The notes below the pieces were generated by a model, which saw nothing but the letters and a program-made list of their open reading frames with translations, had not been told where the DNA came from and made no database searches. A program made the translations under genes and the position numbers. Of a stretch of DNA of 64,000 bases, positions 35,068-47,268 are shown piece after piece. The stretch is from Sordaria brevicollis. Lineage: Eukaryota; Ascomycota; Sordariomycetes; Sordariales; Sordariaceae. Each line of letters starts with the position of its first letter. Positions within the stretch are counted from its first letter, which is position 1. The stretch is from positions 434,001 to 498,000 of the forward strand of contig JAUTDP010000013.1 of the NCBI GenBank assembly GCA_033439795.1. The letters run 5' to 3'.

Positions 35068-37667
35068 TTACTGAATATGCTGCTCACTAGCCACCCTCGG
35101 CTGCCCCTTACTCCACAGCCCCGTATGCGGCCACGTCCAGTTCTTCAAAAACGGCGGGTCCATACCAACCTCAAACGCCATCGCCTTGGCCTTCAGCTGC
35201 TCGTTCCTCAACTGCTCCCTCGCCGCCGCTCCGCGGTTACCCAGCAGACCCGTCATGTGGTCGATAGCCTCCATGGCGAGACTGAACCGGTCAGTGCCGT
35301 TGCGGATGGCCAGCTCGAGAGGCGTGTCAATGTTGCCCTTCTCGCGGTATCCGCGCACGTGCACGTTTTGAGAGCCGGGCCGCTTGTAGGTCAGGCGGTG
35401 GACGAGCCACGGGTAGGAGTGGAAGTTGAAGATGACGGGCTTGTTGTCGGTGAAAAGGGAGGTCCACTCGGCGTCGGTCAGGCCGTGCGGGTGCTCTTCG
35501 TGCGAGATCAGCTTGAACAGGTCGACGCAGTTGACGCACCGGATCTTCAGTTCAGGGAAGTGTTGCAGCAGCAGGTCGATGGCGGCCAGCGACTCGTGCG
35601 TCGAGATGTCGCCGCAGGAGGCCATTACCAGGTCCGGCTCCTCGCCGCGGTCGCTGCTGAATTGCGGCCAGATGCCGATGCCCTTGGTGCAGTGGATAAT
35701 GGCGTCGTCCATGTTCAGGTACTGCAGGTGCTCCTGCTTGTCGGCCACGATGACGTTGACGTAGTTGGATGAGCGCAGGCAGTGGTCCGTGACAGAAAGC
35801 AGGCAGTTGCCGTCGGGCGGGAGGTAGATGCGGACTACCTCGGGACTCTTGTTGGCCACAACGTCGAGGAAGCCGGGGTCTTGGTGCGTGAAGCCGTTGT
35901 GGTCTTGACGCCAGACGACGGCGGTGAGGAGGATGTTGAGGGAGGCAACCTTGTTGCGCCATTCGACCTCCAAGCATTTCTCGAGCCATTTGCAGTGCTA
36001 GCAAGAATGTCAGTCTGTGATGTCCGCATGGGTGTGATGAGAAGGAGCAACATACCTGATTAACCATGGAGTCAATGACATGAATGAACGGCTCGTAACT
36101 ATTGAGGAGACCGTGGCGACCGCTGAGAATGTAGCCTTCCAGCCAACCCTCGCAAGTATGTTCGGAGAGCATCTCCATGACACGACCGTCAGGGGCCAAG
36201 TTACCGCCGTCCTGATCCTCATCAAAGTACTCTCCCAACCAGACCTTCTTGCCCGCTTCGTAAACCTTGCCAAGCTTGTTGGACTCGGTCTCGTCCGGAC
36301 CAAAGAGCCTGAAGTTGGTAGGGTTCTCGGCAATGATGTCCCGGAGGAACGTGGACATGTTGGTCATGCTGGCGGCCATGGTCGAAGCCGGCTTATCGAC
36401 CTTGAGGGCATACTTGCGGAAGTCGGGCATCCTCAGTGGCTTCCTGATGGTACCGCCATTGGCGATCGGGTTGGCACTCATCCGGCGTGTTCCAGTCGGG
36501 CAGAGATCCTTGAGATCCTCGCTGATCCTGCCATCCTTGAAGATACGATCGGGCTCGTAGCTCTTCATCCACTGCTCAAGAACCTTGAGGTGCTCGGGAT
36601 TTGTTTGCACATCGGTGATGGGCACCTGATGAGCACGCCAGAAGCCTTCGAGGAACTTGTCGTCAATCTTGCGGGGACCGGTCCATCCCTTGGGACTGCG
36701 GAGGATGATGACGGGCCACCTGGGCCTGAAGGCCTTGCCAGACTCCCTGGCCTTTTGCTGGAACTTCCTGATCTCTAGGACACAGTGCTCCAGCGTTGCG
36801 GCCATAGCCTGGTGCATGGTATCGACATCGTCGCCCTCAACAAAGTATGGCTGGTAGCCATAGCCAATGAACAGATTCTCAAGCTCCTTGTGGCTGATGC
36901 GGGCGAGAATCGTAGGGTTGTTGATCTTGTAGCCATTCAGGTGCAAGACAGGAAGAACGGCACCGTCGGTGATGGGATTGAGGAACTTGGTGCTGTGCCA
37001 CGATGTTGCTAGGGGACCGGTCTCAGCCTCGCCATCACCAACCATTGTGAGGGCAATCAGGTTGGGGTGGTCGAAGACGGCACCAAAGGCGTGGGAGACA
37101 GAATAACCAAGCTCACCACCCTCGTGGATACTGCCTGGTGTCTCAGGAGTGGCGTGCGAGCCGATTCCGCCAGGGAAGGAGAACTGCTTGAAGAACTTTT
37201 GCATGCCCTCCTCGTCCTCCGACATCTCCGGATATACCTAGGCAAAAGTGTCAGCATAAATCGAGAAGGAGGGCCATGGGACCAATGTGACTGACCTCTG
37301 AGTATGTACCCTCCAGGTACGCCTGCGACAGAACGGCGGGCGCACCGTGGCCAGGCCCAGAAATGAAGATGGAGTCGAGATCATACTTTTTGATCAGACG
37401 GTTGAAGTGCATCCACGTGAAGATCTGGCCGGGTGCGGAGCCAAAATGGCCGAGGAGACGGGCTTTGAGGTGTTTGTTGTCGAGAGGCTCCTTGAGAAGG
37501 GGGTTCTCGCGCAGATAGATCATGCCCAAGCTGAGATATAAGCTGGCCTTGAAGAAGTCATTGTACTTCTCGATCTCTTCCTTGCTAAGTGGCTCTCCCT
37601 TGATGGTTGAGCGAGCTGGCCCATAGGGGCTAATGCTCTCGATCTCGACTTTGTTCGAATCGCTCAT
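35068..37667 (-). CDS. phosphoketolase (xylulose-5-P/fructose-6-P), 3 exons
   Basis: This thiamine-diphosphate enzyme splits xylulose 5-phosphate (or fructose 6-phosphate) with phosphate into acetyl phosphate plus glyceraldehyde 3-phosphate (or erythrose 4-phosphate). It is probably cytosolic: no signal peptide is seen. Exons are 37667-37296, 37237-36056 and 35997-35068; both introns are 58 nt with GT(C/A)..GT, CTGAC branch sites and TAG acceptors. The 827-aa product matches the family's usual ~800. Signatures are [10 protein letters not shown] and EGGELGY (163-169) and the family's GDGEAETGP (191-199), which binds the cofactor. N-terminal, central and C-terminal phosphoketolase domains are all complete. 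The ATG at 37667 was chosen because it has A at -3 and gives the normal N-terminus. An in-frame upstream ATG at 37904 would add 79 atypical residues. No partner gene is adjacent. Confidence 0.95.
35998..36055 (-). other. phosphoketolase intron 2
   Basis: 58 nt, donor GTATGT, branch ACTGACA, acceptor GCTAG. Splicing joins ...DSMVNQ to HCKWLEK in frame. Confidence 0.92.
37238..37295 (-). other. phosphoketolase intron 1
   Basis: 58 nt, donor GTCAGT, branch GCTGACAC, acceptor CCTAG. Splicing joins ...GTYSE to VYPEM in frame. Confidence 0.92.
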
Positions 37668-38361
37668 GCTGGGCAAGTTCCTGCTGAAGTCGCCCGAAGC
37701 AGCTGAGCTATGTTGTGTACGGCGTGGTATAGTGTTGTAGGTAGGAACCCAACTAGTAAAGTCAGGTAATGGTTGGTGGTTGTGAAGAAACCCTTTCCAG
37801 CTGGTGTCTGGGGTTTCACTTGGAATGACGATGACAATGATCGAAGGAGGGAAGAACCCGAAAACGGAACTATCTAGGTGGGCAACGTCTCTTATAACAA
37901 CCACCCTCCTTCTTTCACCCTGGTGGCCTTACACAGCATATACCATAGTAACATGGTGACGAAGTGGTGTGCCTATACTTGGTACCAACCTTGTCCACTT
38001 GAGGTTGCCTTTCTCCTCACGAGATTCCAATACAATGCGGAATCCATGGTGTCGAACGCGGCGAGGACGGCAAAAAGGGCATAAACCCGCCCGTCGCCTG
38101 TCAATCACTTGCTTCATCGGCTGGTGATAGGACCCTCGTTTACGCCAACGGTTGTGTACGCGGACAGGCCGTTGGCGGCAAGGGTAGCAATGGGTGAATG
38201 GCATTGAATGACTGAACCCCATACCCCATACCCAGGAGCTGCCAGAGCCCTGGCCAAAACGTCAGGAGCTTGAAGTCTTGAAGTCTGGCCAACGATCGTC
38301 TTCTGAAGGGGCTGAAGGGAGCATCCAAAGTAACCTACTCGGGGGTTGTAGGGCGCCTTGG
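37668..38361. other. phosphoketolase upstream region
   Basis: No gene is seen. It should contain the 5' UTR and promoter of phosphoketolase. The first 237 nt upstream of the start are open in the same frame and contain pyrimidine-rich tracts. Confidence 0.5.
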
Positions 38362-38912
38362 CATTGTTCAACCCCCTCTGTAAAAGAGGGGGTGGAAATA
38401 ATCTGGGACAGTAAAATAATCTGGGACAGGCGAAAACGCTAAGAAATTTGGTGGTGACCGGAATGATCAACCCAGGCCACCACCCAGCATTTTTCAAAAA
38501 ATCTAAGAAAATTCCAAAAAGGAATTCTAAGTAATAAGGACTAATAGGAAGAATTTTGAAAATTTCATTTGAAAATTGTATGAGCAAAAGTCCTTCAACC
38601 TCTCATATCTCACCAAGCGCTGCATTTTTGTGATGCGCAACACGAACCACAATTTGCTTGGCAAAAAGCATTGCATCTCCATTCACTCAACAACCCTTGG
38701 ACCAAAATTAATGAAATTTTGGGAAATGCTTTTTGAAATGACCCTTTATCATTGAGAATTTTCTTAAATTTTTTGAAAAATGCTGGGTGGTTGCCTCGGT
38801 TGATCATTCCGGTCACCACCAAATTTCTTAGCGTTTTCGCCTGTCCCAGATTATTTTACTGTCCCAGATTATTTCCACCCCCTCTTTTACAGAAAGAGGG
38901 GGATGAACAATG
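38362..38912. mobile_element. foldback/MITE-like element with ~155-bp inverted arms
   Basis: The left arm (38362-38514) and right arm (38756-38912) are inverted copies differing by a few substitutions and one small indel. Both start CATTGTTCA, then a small hairpin (CCCCCTCT...AGAGGGGG), then two tandem copies of a unit with AATAATCTGGGACAG, then a segment ending in AGAAAATTC. About 240 bp of unique AT-rich DNA lies between. No transposase is encoded and RIP is not evident. I could not define a clear target-site duplication. Open frames here on both strands are products of the inverted arms. Confidence 0.8.
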
Positions 38913-41900
38913 GCCACGCCGCCCTCCATCCCCCGAGTACTCGACCAGTTTTGGAAGCAAGAGAAGGGCTTCCAGTCCCAGTGCCAAGGATCAAACAGGC
39001 CATTGTCGCAGTAGGCATGGAAGATCTGGGAGAGGTGAGTGGTGAGAGCACACGGCTGGGAAGTAATGGTTACCTGGTAATGGCTGAAATTGGCCGGGGT
39101 GTTGAGAGAATGGGGAAAGGGTGGTCTGATGTTGGATGATGACGGAAGGTGGGTCAACCATGCCAATTGATTCACGCATTGGAGAGTGGTGACATGACTT
39201 TTTGTTTTTTTGACAGGCTGGACGACACGGCATCCACGGAGCCACGGCAACCCCCGCCATCAACAAGAAAACAGAATCCAGATCGCATGGATTGACGCTG
39301 CAAGCGATCTTTTTGTGGGTAACGATCTCGTGTCGGTGAACCAACCGCATGGTGTGGCGTGGGCATGTTTCTTTCTCTCAAAGCTTCCGTCAGGGGGAGC
39401 TCCGTCTTCATGGCGGGGTAGTAGAGCTACTTTGCTGTCTGCTGACGGCTCATTTGAGAGAGCTCTTCTCATGATGATGCCCGTGATGATGGTGCGGTAC
39501 ACTCAGCTGGCTGGTATGATAGAGCTGAACTGAGATGGTAGTCAAGGAGATAGGCACTTACTATCAAGGCCCGTCTTGCCGCTCGTCTACCACCCGTTCT
39601 TCTGTCAGAATATCCATGATCTTCTTCCTCGCCTAGAAGCGTCTGATGGTTCTTCCGAGCACCACAAAAACGCTCAATCCGATGATCGGATGAACACGAT
39701 TGAGATGGCCGATATCAGATAAACAAAGGAAAGGATAAAATCGACCACACAAACACCCCGCTTCTTGCTCTCTTCTCATCGCTCGTCATCACCTTGCACA
39801 CCGTTCGTTGATCACTTCCTTTGCTGATTGCTGGCCTCTATCACCGCTCACGATATCGTTGCCATGTTCAGTAACCGAAACGATAGGCAGTTAGCTTCTC
39901 GATCGTCACATCTCGTATCGAGACCATCGACGAATCGTCATGTCGGATGTCGGCGCTTGTAATTGTCCCGTCGGGTGTGGCGGGGAGAGAGAGGGAAGGA
40001 TGAAATCGGATGAACAAGTGCAAGATGCGATGAGAGAGGGGACCGGGCAGCCCTATCTCTCAAGGTTCGTTCCTCTTGGCAGGAAGGTAGAGGTATGTAG
40101 CAGGTACAGTGCACCTGAACTGTAGCGGGCTATCCGGGCCGTTGCGGGGACGTCTGGGGTTAGATACCTCTACAGACAGCCCCAGACCATCAAGGTCCAT
40201 GCTGCTTTGCTGCGGCCTGCTGCAGCCGAATGTTCTTCTGCGGGCCACGCTCCTTCGGTTCGGCGGGGTTCGACCATGGCGGCGGCGGGGTCCAGCGCGA
40301 TTCCATAGTGTAGAATCCTTGAATGTTTGACGTCGTCTACATCTCTACTACAACATGATTCAGAAGTCAAAGATCCCATGTTATTTTTCATTTACTCTTT
40401 CACCATGGTAGGTACTGAATCAATCGGAGCCAACGCCGAAGAATACCATACAGATCATCGGCAGCCATCAGCAGAGTCCAAAGAACCGGCAGAGGGTCCA
40501 GACCCTTCCTCTCTCTTCAACGGGAACACCATCATCGTACATACTATGGCCTCATAACCTGGGATCACCACCACACCAAGACACCCCAAGATACACCCAA
40601 GACAAACCAAGACCACTCGATTTGAACTACTGCAGGTCTCAGCCCCACTGGGCCCCTCGGCCCCTCTGGGCTCTTTTAGTTCGGTATGTAGAGAAGAACT
40701 TCCATTATCAATCACCCCATTTATCAGACTCCCTCTTCTTCCTTTCTTTCCCACCACTTTGGTCGCTCTGCTTGATATGTAGAGGTAACCAACCGCCCGC
40801 TTCCACCCAGGTTAGCTTAAATCAGGGAACTGATGGTAACGATAATATAACGGAACCTGTACCGAGCGCAAGTAGGTAGGGTTCCTGGAAACGGCATGGC
40901 TTCATAGCGCGACCCCCACACACACAGGTCACCCTCGGCTGGTATCAAAGGACTGAATATCAAAAGAGGTGGTGGTAGTGGTGTGCCAGGCGAGTGGACG
41001 TGACGGGCAAGCGTCGTTACGCAGATAACCCCCTGGCAATGCTCGCTGGCATTGATGAACCGGCGATAAGCTTATCTCGAGTTCTGCCAGAGTTCTGGTC
41101 TCCATCCCGTTGCACCCGACAAAATTCTATCCCTCACCAGACCGACTTTCAAGTTTCACGAGATTTTAGGAGTCAGAAAAAGGAACTATCACAAAGCCCA
41201 GGCGACCATGTCAATGTCAGGGCACTGGTTGGTATAAAGAAGCTATATCTCCGTGATAGTACAGACCATCCACTGAACCTATTCATTGCCTAACTCTTTT
41301 CACTTTTTCTTACACACTCCAGTCTCCTTCCCATCATCCTTCCGTCTCCATAGTAATCAATAACACCGCGCCGTTTCTTAAAAGAGGAATTCAACATGGC
41401 TTCATACAGCGAGAGCAGAGAAAATAAAAAAAAAAAAACAAGGGAAAATGAGAGAATTTGGCAAGCCAACTTGGAAGCCGCCTGGGCAAATGTCCCCAAT
41501 TCCCTAGATTAACACACACCCCGGAGCTGACCTCCTCCTGCTTCCATCAGGCTTGCTCCCACAACCGATCACCTAACCCGCCATCCATCATAGCGTGACG
41601 GACCGGCCGAGCTTATTAGAACCGCCTCCTAGCTGAGGCAAGCCAAAACCGTACGTGGGTATCATTGCAGCCCCCGCCATATCCATTTTTCCTCTCTGGT
41701 ATAAAAGGGAAAGCTCATTCGTCTTTTCGTTTCTGGTTACCGGCTCCGCCAGTATTTCGTATCCTTCCTCCTCCGTTCCCCCCTTCCTCCCTTCGCATCG
41801 CCCCGGAGCTTTCTTGACTCTTCTTTGCCGCCTTTGCCTTCCTGCATCCACATCACAGTGTCGGTTTGAGACGTGACTGTATGTCATCTCATCCTCTCCT

Positions 41901-42740
41901 CCTTCGACTCGCTCCCTTGTTATTAAGTAGTACGTAGTAAGTATTGTAGTGTGCGTAAAGATGATGATGTTCAATCCATCCCAAGCCAGGCCAGCCGAGC
42001 GGGACCGAAATCACTCTTCGTGGGCGTCGTTGTTCGTTCGTTCGTTCGTTCGTTCGTCCGTCCGTCCGTCCAAATTCGTCCGTCCGCCGAGCCCCTTTCC
42101 AGTTTGTGTGGTAACAAAAGGGGGAATCCATACCGAGAAAACGCAGTAATAGCAAAATCCAGACAAAACAAACGAGAGATGATTAGGTACATGACGAAAA
42201 AGAACCCAAAGTGGTTCCTACATCGAGAGCGAGAGCGGGTGTGACTGACAGACGCAACAGGATAAAGGAAGACTATTCGTTAAACGACAGGGGAGTGACA
42301 TAACCAAAAACGACCAAAGATAAACAGGAGATGAAACGAGAGCTCGCTAACTATGTGCATATATAAACGCAACTAGAAACGACCATGGTTCAGAGATGTT
42401 GGGATGACCGATTGGATGAAGGCCAGATGGTAGGGCGGTACTGGTCCGGGGCCGCGCTCCAACCTTTGGGTTGGGAGGTCACTGAACCGGCACGTTCTTC
42501 GCTCCCTTTTCATCTGGCCTGGTCGGTTTTGTGGATGATCGGGTGTGGGCAATGCCTTGGGAGTATTAGGAACCGCGAAACGACAGTGGTATCAAGAGTC
42601 AGAGGAAGAGACCCCAAGAAATAAGGGAGGGGGGAAAAAAAACTAAAAAAAAAAACTCCACCAACTCCAGGTGAGGAATATCACCTCATGTGGGTATCAT
42701 CCTTCACCTTGCAAAAAGTAAACCAGACTGAATGACGTTT
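38913..42740. other. gene-poor intergenic region (3.8 kb)
   Basis: No open frame has recognisable domains or a coherent set of introns. The right end (from about 42,100) should hold the 3' UTR of the RasGAP gene. Several homopolymer and pyrimidine-rich tracts occur. A short, multi-exon or non-coding gene cannot be excluded. Confidence 0.45.
42031..42071. repeat. GTTC/GTCC tetranucleotide microsatellite
   Basis: About six GTTC units run into about four GTCC units, a compound microsatellite. It lies about 670 bp downstream of the RasGAP stop. Confidence 0.9.
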
Positions 42741-45307
42741 TTACCACCCCTTCTTCCGTGCGAAGCGCTTGTTGAGTAGCGCGAGGACCTTGGGGACATT
42801 GAACTGGACGTATTCGAGGTCCAAATCGTCCTGGTTGTCCTTCTGCATCTCAAGAAGATCGTCAAGCTTGAGATCGAGTTCGAGCAGTCCTCGGTTCCGA
42901 CCTATAGAGTTGTCAGCGACGTTCATCAATGATGGAAGTTGCGGGGACTCACCCTTGTAGTGCAGCGAGATGACAAAGGTTCCCGGGAGCGGACTCGTGA
43001 AGTTGAAGTAGATATTGGCCCTCCTATTGTCCGGGACGTTGCTCTTCTGGATGACGCCCTCCTTTTCGAGCTGTTGGTGGGTAAACTTGTATGGGCCCAG
43101 GACTTGTTGCTTTTGTTGCTTTCTGGTCTTGCCCTCACTCTGGCTTCGTACGTTGTGAAGATAGCTCTTGTAGGTGTCCAGCTGGCTGACCAGGTAGGCG
43201 TTGTGGTCACGGATCGTTTTGTAGACCTCCTCAAGCTTGATTGTCTCGGCCATAACAACTTCCTTGAGTGAGCCGAGATGTTGCAGCTCCTGCTCAACCT
43301 CATCTCGTAGTAAGGAGAACTGGTCACTCTTATCGACAACCTTGAGTTCCTGCAACTGGCTCAGCAGCTCCATCGCCCGGATACCTTTACGGACCATAAC
43401 CGCATCGTTCTTGGACGTGGCAGCCGCGTCGGCAATGCGCTCAAGTCGTAGTGGCCTCCTCGCAACTGACGAGTTGGCGGGGATTGTTCGCAGAATTTGC
43501 ACAAAGATGGACTTTGCTTCCATAAAGAAGACCTCTTCTTGGGTAATGTCCAGGGCGGCGGTCAGGTCATCAATAGCCGTTTCCCACCTACTGAATAGCG
43601 GCAGATTGATAACCCTGTTCTCCTTGCGCGGCACCTGAGGCGGAGCAGTACCCAACTCTGACATGATGATGGCCAAGTGCGAGTTCTCATCCTTGTACAG
43701 CTCGCCAGCATGCTTTTCGAGCAATCCGTGCATAGCGTAGATTTCGTTGAGCGTGATGTCCAGCTGCAGATCCTTCTTGGAAAGGGCGACGTAGTTGTCC
43801 ATTTCGAGAGTCTCGTAGAAATCCTGCACCTCGCACAGTTCGAGCATGAATCGATTGACCTTGTCTTTGTTCGCATGAATGAAAGGTTGCAGTTTCGCCA
43901 TATACGGTTCCTTGGCGTACGATGGCTTGTTGGCCAGGTTCTGGAGCATTTTGGCGACGTAGGTGAGCGTCTTTCTCGGCTTGTCTGCGGGGGTGCCATC
44001 AATAAGCATGTACGACTTAGGTGTGACGATGGCCGGGTTGATGAAGCGCAGGAAGAAGAAACTGCCAATTAGGGTGCAGATGATCTGGTCGTTGGCATCG
44101 GGATATTTCCTCTTGGTCAAGCTCCGAATTTGCTTGCAAATCCACCGAATTCCGTAGGGCGTCTCTTCGAGACCGTCAATGATGGTTTCCAAGAAGCCGT
44201 TGGCAATCTCTGTGAGCATCGTCAGCCGCGGGTTGATAATCTCCTGGACCTTGGGGTTCTCAGCAGCCTCCTCCTGCGTGATTCCCTTGGGCAGCTTCGC
44301 CTCTGGACTTTCGGGGTCTTTCGACTCAGCCTCTTCGATCATGCGTTCGTAGACCTTGAGCGGGTTGATTTCGAGATCCAGATCCTTGAGCTCAATCAGG
44401 CTGTTGATCCTATCAGCCAGAACCGATTTCAAAAAGCTCTGGCCTGGACCTCTTCTCGTGTATGTCGTCATCATTCTCGAGACCGGGGTGTTGGCACGAA
44501 GAAGCGACGAATATTCGGGGGTGTTATCGAATTGGTAGGTCAAAACGGACTATGGCGGGGTTAGAAAGTATCCCAGGCGACAACTTGAGGAGCATGACAA
44601 GCTAACCTGAAACATGGTCAAGAGCAGATGTTCTTCGCGGCTCTCGTATTGGTTTCCGTAGATTGTAAACATGACCGTCTGGAGCAGGGAATCAATCTCG
44701 GCCATGGTGACAAGTCTACACAGATGCGCAATATGTCTGGGCTCTGATTGTAACAGAAAGAGCAGGTTTCCATATTTTTGTGTCTTGTCGTCGTTGGGAA
44801 AAGCGCCCTCTTGGATGTCGGTTGCGTCTTCAAGGTGACTAGCGACTTCGTTTTGCTGTGATATGGGTTAGTATGCCGGGAGACAACATGCAATGGCATA
44901 AGCGACCTACCTCCTCGAGAGCCATGCGATTCTGAATCAGCAATGCAATGCGCGAATCCAGGTATCGAACATCCTTTTCGAGTACGAAGTTCTTTTTTGA
45001 TTGCGAAGAGATCTTGGTCTTGAGGTCGCGCAAGACCTTTTGGGCTGTGGCCAGAGTTAGCATGCATCCCGTCTGGGACCGAACTGGTTGATATGGACTA
45101 CCAACCTCTAGCAAGCTCATCTTCGATGATCAGATCGGACTCATTTGCGGACATGGACATGTACAGCGCCGACATGGAGTACCGCTTGGACTGGCGGGCG
45201 GACCGCGAGCCCTCGTAGGAAGACATGGTGTTTTGTCGGGAGAGGGGTTGGAAGGAGGAGTTGGATCCGGTAGAAGCTCGAGAAGGTGTCTGCAACATCA
45301 CAGACAT
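42741..45307 (-). CDS. Ras GTPase-activating protein (Gap1/GapA type), 5 exons
   Basis: It stimulates GTP hydrolysis by Ras and so switches Ras signalling off, acting in the cytoplasm near membranes. Exons: 45307-45106, 45044-44911, 44855-44607, 44549-42953, 42901-42741, giving 780 aa. The N-terminus is Ser-rich and disordered (1-60), followed by a helical region. The RasGAP domain covers about 150-440. The likely arginine finger is R213 in [12 protein letters not shown], and [12 protein letters not shown] (361-372) is the family's second hallmark. A RasGAP C-terminal domain follows (about 560-700). No calponin-homology or IQ motifs are seen, so it is the short fungal Gap1 type and not an IQGAP scaffold. 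I took the ATG at 45307 because it opens the conserved start [12 protein letters not shown]; a TTG lies seven codons upstream. The gene has long gene-poor flanks. Confidence 0.93.
42902..42952 (-). other. RasGAP intron 4 (51 nt, phase-preserving)
   Basis: Donor GTGAGT, branch CGCTGACAA, acceptor TATAG. The length is a multiple of three and it has no in-frame stop, so retention would add 17 residues. The strong splice signals and the fit of ...[13 protein letters not shown] support removal. Confidence 0.85.
44550..44606 (-). other. RasGAP intron 3
   Basis: 57 nt, donor GTTAGC, branch TTCTAACC, acceptor CATAG. It joins ...LLLTMFQ to SVLTYQF in frame. Confidence 0.9.
44856..44910 (-). other. 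RasGAP intron 2
   Basis: 55 nt, donor GTAGGT, branch ATACTAACC, acceptor CACAG. It joins ...NRMALEE to QNEVASH in frame. Confidence 0.9.
45045..45105 (-). other. RasGAP intron 1
   Basis: 61 nt, unusual donor GTTGGT, branch ATGCTAACT, acceptor CACAG. It joins ...EDELAR to AQKVLRD in frame. The donor departs from the GTRAGT consensus, but the frame leaves little alternative. Confidence 0.85.
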
Positions 45308-46345
45308 TCTGACGGATCTGGCAGACAACGATGAGGTGTCGAGAGGATCGGACGTAAGTGGCCCGATGAAAACGATTGCCGGGTAACGGCAACGTCGAAG
45401 AATGAGTGTGGTTGTATTATGTATTTAGGATTGATGGGTGTTGCGCGCGAACAATGAGGTCGGGTCGAGGTTGTTTTAAGAGCGTGGTCCCGCTGGGACA
45501 GACACGCAGATGGAAATTAGGGTGCCAAGAGATTGCGAAAGGAGCGACGGTCGACGTCCACACAAAGGTCGCACGAAGACGGTTTCGGCAGGGAGCGAAA
45601 GCGATGGTCGTCCAGCGAGCGCCACAATATTATCCTCTCGGGAGTAAATGTCGATGAAGCCGACACAGCGGACGGGGGCAGGCGATTGTCGTGACACACA
45701 CACGCACGCACGTCGATGTCGATACAAGGTTGAGAGCAATTGGGCCTCACAGTCGCTTGGAGGGTGGTGGCGGGGAGGAGGCTCGGGGGTCAATAGCGAG
45801 AGGCGGTCGACTCGTGTGTAGAGCTACAGTAGCTGGGTCGCAGTCGTGATTGTAAAAGGATGCGCCTCGAGCCGAATGATGGGAGGCGGGCGTCGACGAC
45901 GTGATTGTTTCTGTGAGTTGAATAAAGAGACGGGTCGGTTCGAAAAAAAAAAACGGCGGGTGTTGTTGGTGGTGGTGTCTGTCTATACTAGGTAGTAGAC
46001 AAATGCTAGGGGCCTGGGTCGTTGGTTGTAGGCCGATGGGTAGGTTTTGGTGCGATGGGAATATTGGATGGGATGGGTTGGACTTTGGACCGTTGGACGG
46101 GGTGCTCCTCTTTGGATGAATTGCGGGAGGGGACCCAGCGCAAAACTTCCGGTTGGGTCTTTGTTGGGGGGCGAGACCTGGGCTGCTTTGACGTGCACTG
46201 CTTTGCTGCGCGGTGCTGCTGCTACTGCTGCTGCTGGGGGTGTTGATGCAGCACGAATGCACAAGAACGGAATGCAGCAGGAAATTATCTTTGACGGTTT
46301 GGGAAAATCCGACCTGACGCTGGCGTTGTTAGTGTCAAGCCGTCC

Positions 46346-46370
46346 TCGACTCGACTCGACTCGACTCGAC
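46346..46370. repeat. TCGAC pentanucleotide repeat (5 units)
   Basis: Five perfect copies of TCGAC in tandem, upstream of the RasGAP gene. Confidence 0.9.
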
Positions 46371-47239
46371 TTTTGCTAGACGACGGGACGCGAGGTAGAA
46401 AGAAGGTGTGAAAAAAAGAGAGACCGCCTCGATCGGTCTGAAGAGACCCAAGAGAGGTTGAGTTGAAGGTGAAATTGTGGAGAGGGAAAAGAGGGGGGAG
46501 AGAAACGCGTGGGTGGGAACTTCCACTTCAATTTGGAGCGAAAAGTGAAATCGCAAGTGGAAGCAAGCAGCTGTGGTGGGTGCCGTGGTCAATACTGTCA
46601 ACAATATACGGTATAGTCTGGTGGATCCAGCCCGGGACCTGGCGATGCTTTGGGTTTGGCTTCTGCTTGGGGGACGCCTGCCTCCACGGTGGTCTTGGAG
46701 CTTCGCGTTTGGAGGTAAATTACCGCGTCACCATAAAGTGGAGGAAGGGGAGGGTAAGAGCAGACATGGAACCCGAATCAAAGCAACCTCAGGTCAGGCA
46801 ATTCTCTTTCAGTTCATCTCTGTCTTTTACGAATTTGGGACAGTGGTTGAGGGTTGGTTAGTATGCTGGGTGTGTGATACGTGTCGGATATGATGTCTTG
46901 TGTCTCAAGTGAGGCCAACTGCCGAAACTAGCACGCTAGAAAAGATGCAATTCACCATCTATCGGCAAACAGCTCGAATGAAAACATCAAGTTCAGTTGT
47001 CGTTGATAAAAGTCGGGGTCAGAGGGCAAGGATTGCAGTCAATGGTGGAGAAGCAAGGACACCCGCATCTGGAAGGGGAAAGGATCCAAAGTGAGAAGGG
47101 TTCAGAAAGGGTTCAGGGTCCCGTCGTTGTTCACCTCCAGTTTCTACATTCCTATTCTGAATTCCATGGTATATCCAATTGCTACGGCCATGTCCATGGA
47201 AAACAATGCCCTGGGAGGAAGACGGACGGGAAGCACCTC

Positions 47240-47268
47240 AGGGCAGGGCAGGGCAGGGCAGCAGGGCA
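47240..47268. repeat. GGGCA pentanucleotide repeat
   Basis: About five units of GGGCA, the last interrupted by an extra GCA. It is a simple repeat in gene-poor DNA. Confidence 0.85.

Noticed and set aside
35077..35772. 231-codon plus-strand frame over phosphoketolase
   Set aside because: It lies wholly inside the coding exons of phosphoketolase in antisense; GC-rich third positions create such shadows. The protein has no domain.
37668..37904. N-terminal extension of phosphoketolase from the ATG at 37904
   Set aside because: The 79 extra residues look like translated leader, and the family starts near the ATG at 37667.
45308..45328. RasGAP start at the upstream TTG (45328)
   Set aside because: Nuclear fungal genes rarely start at TTG; the ATG at 45307 matches the conserved N-terminus.
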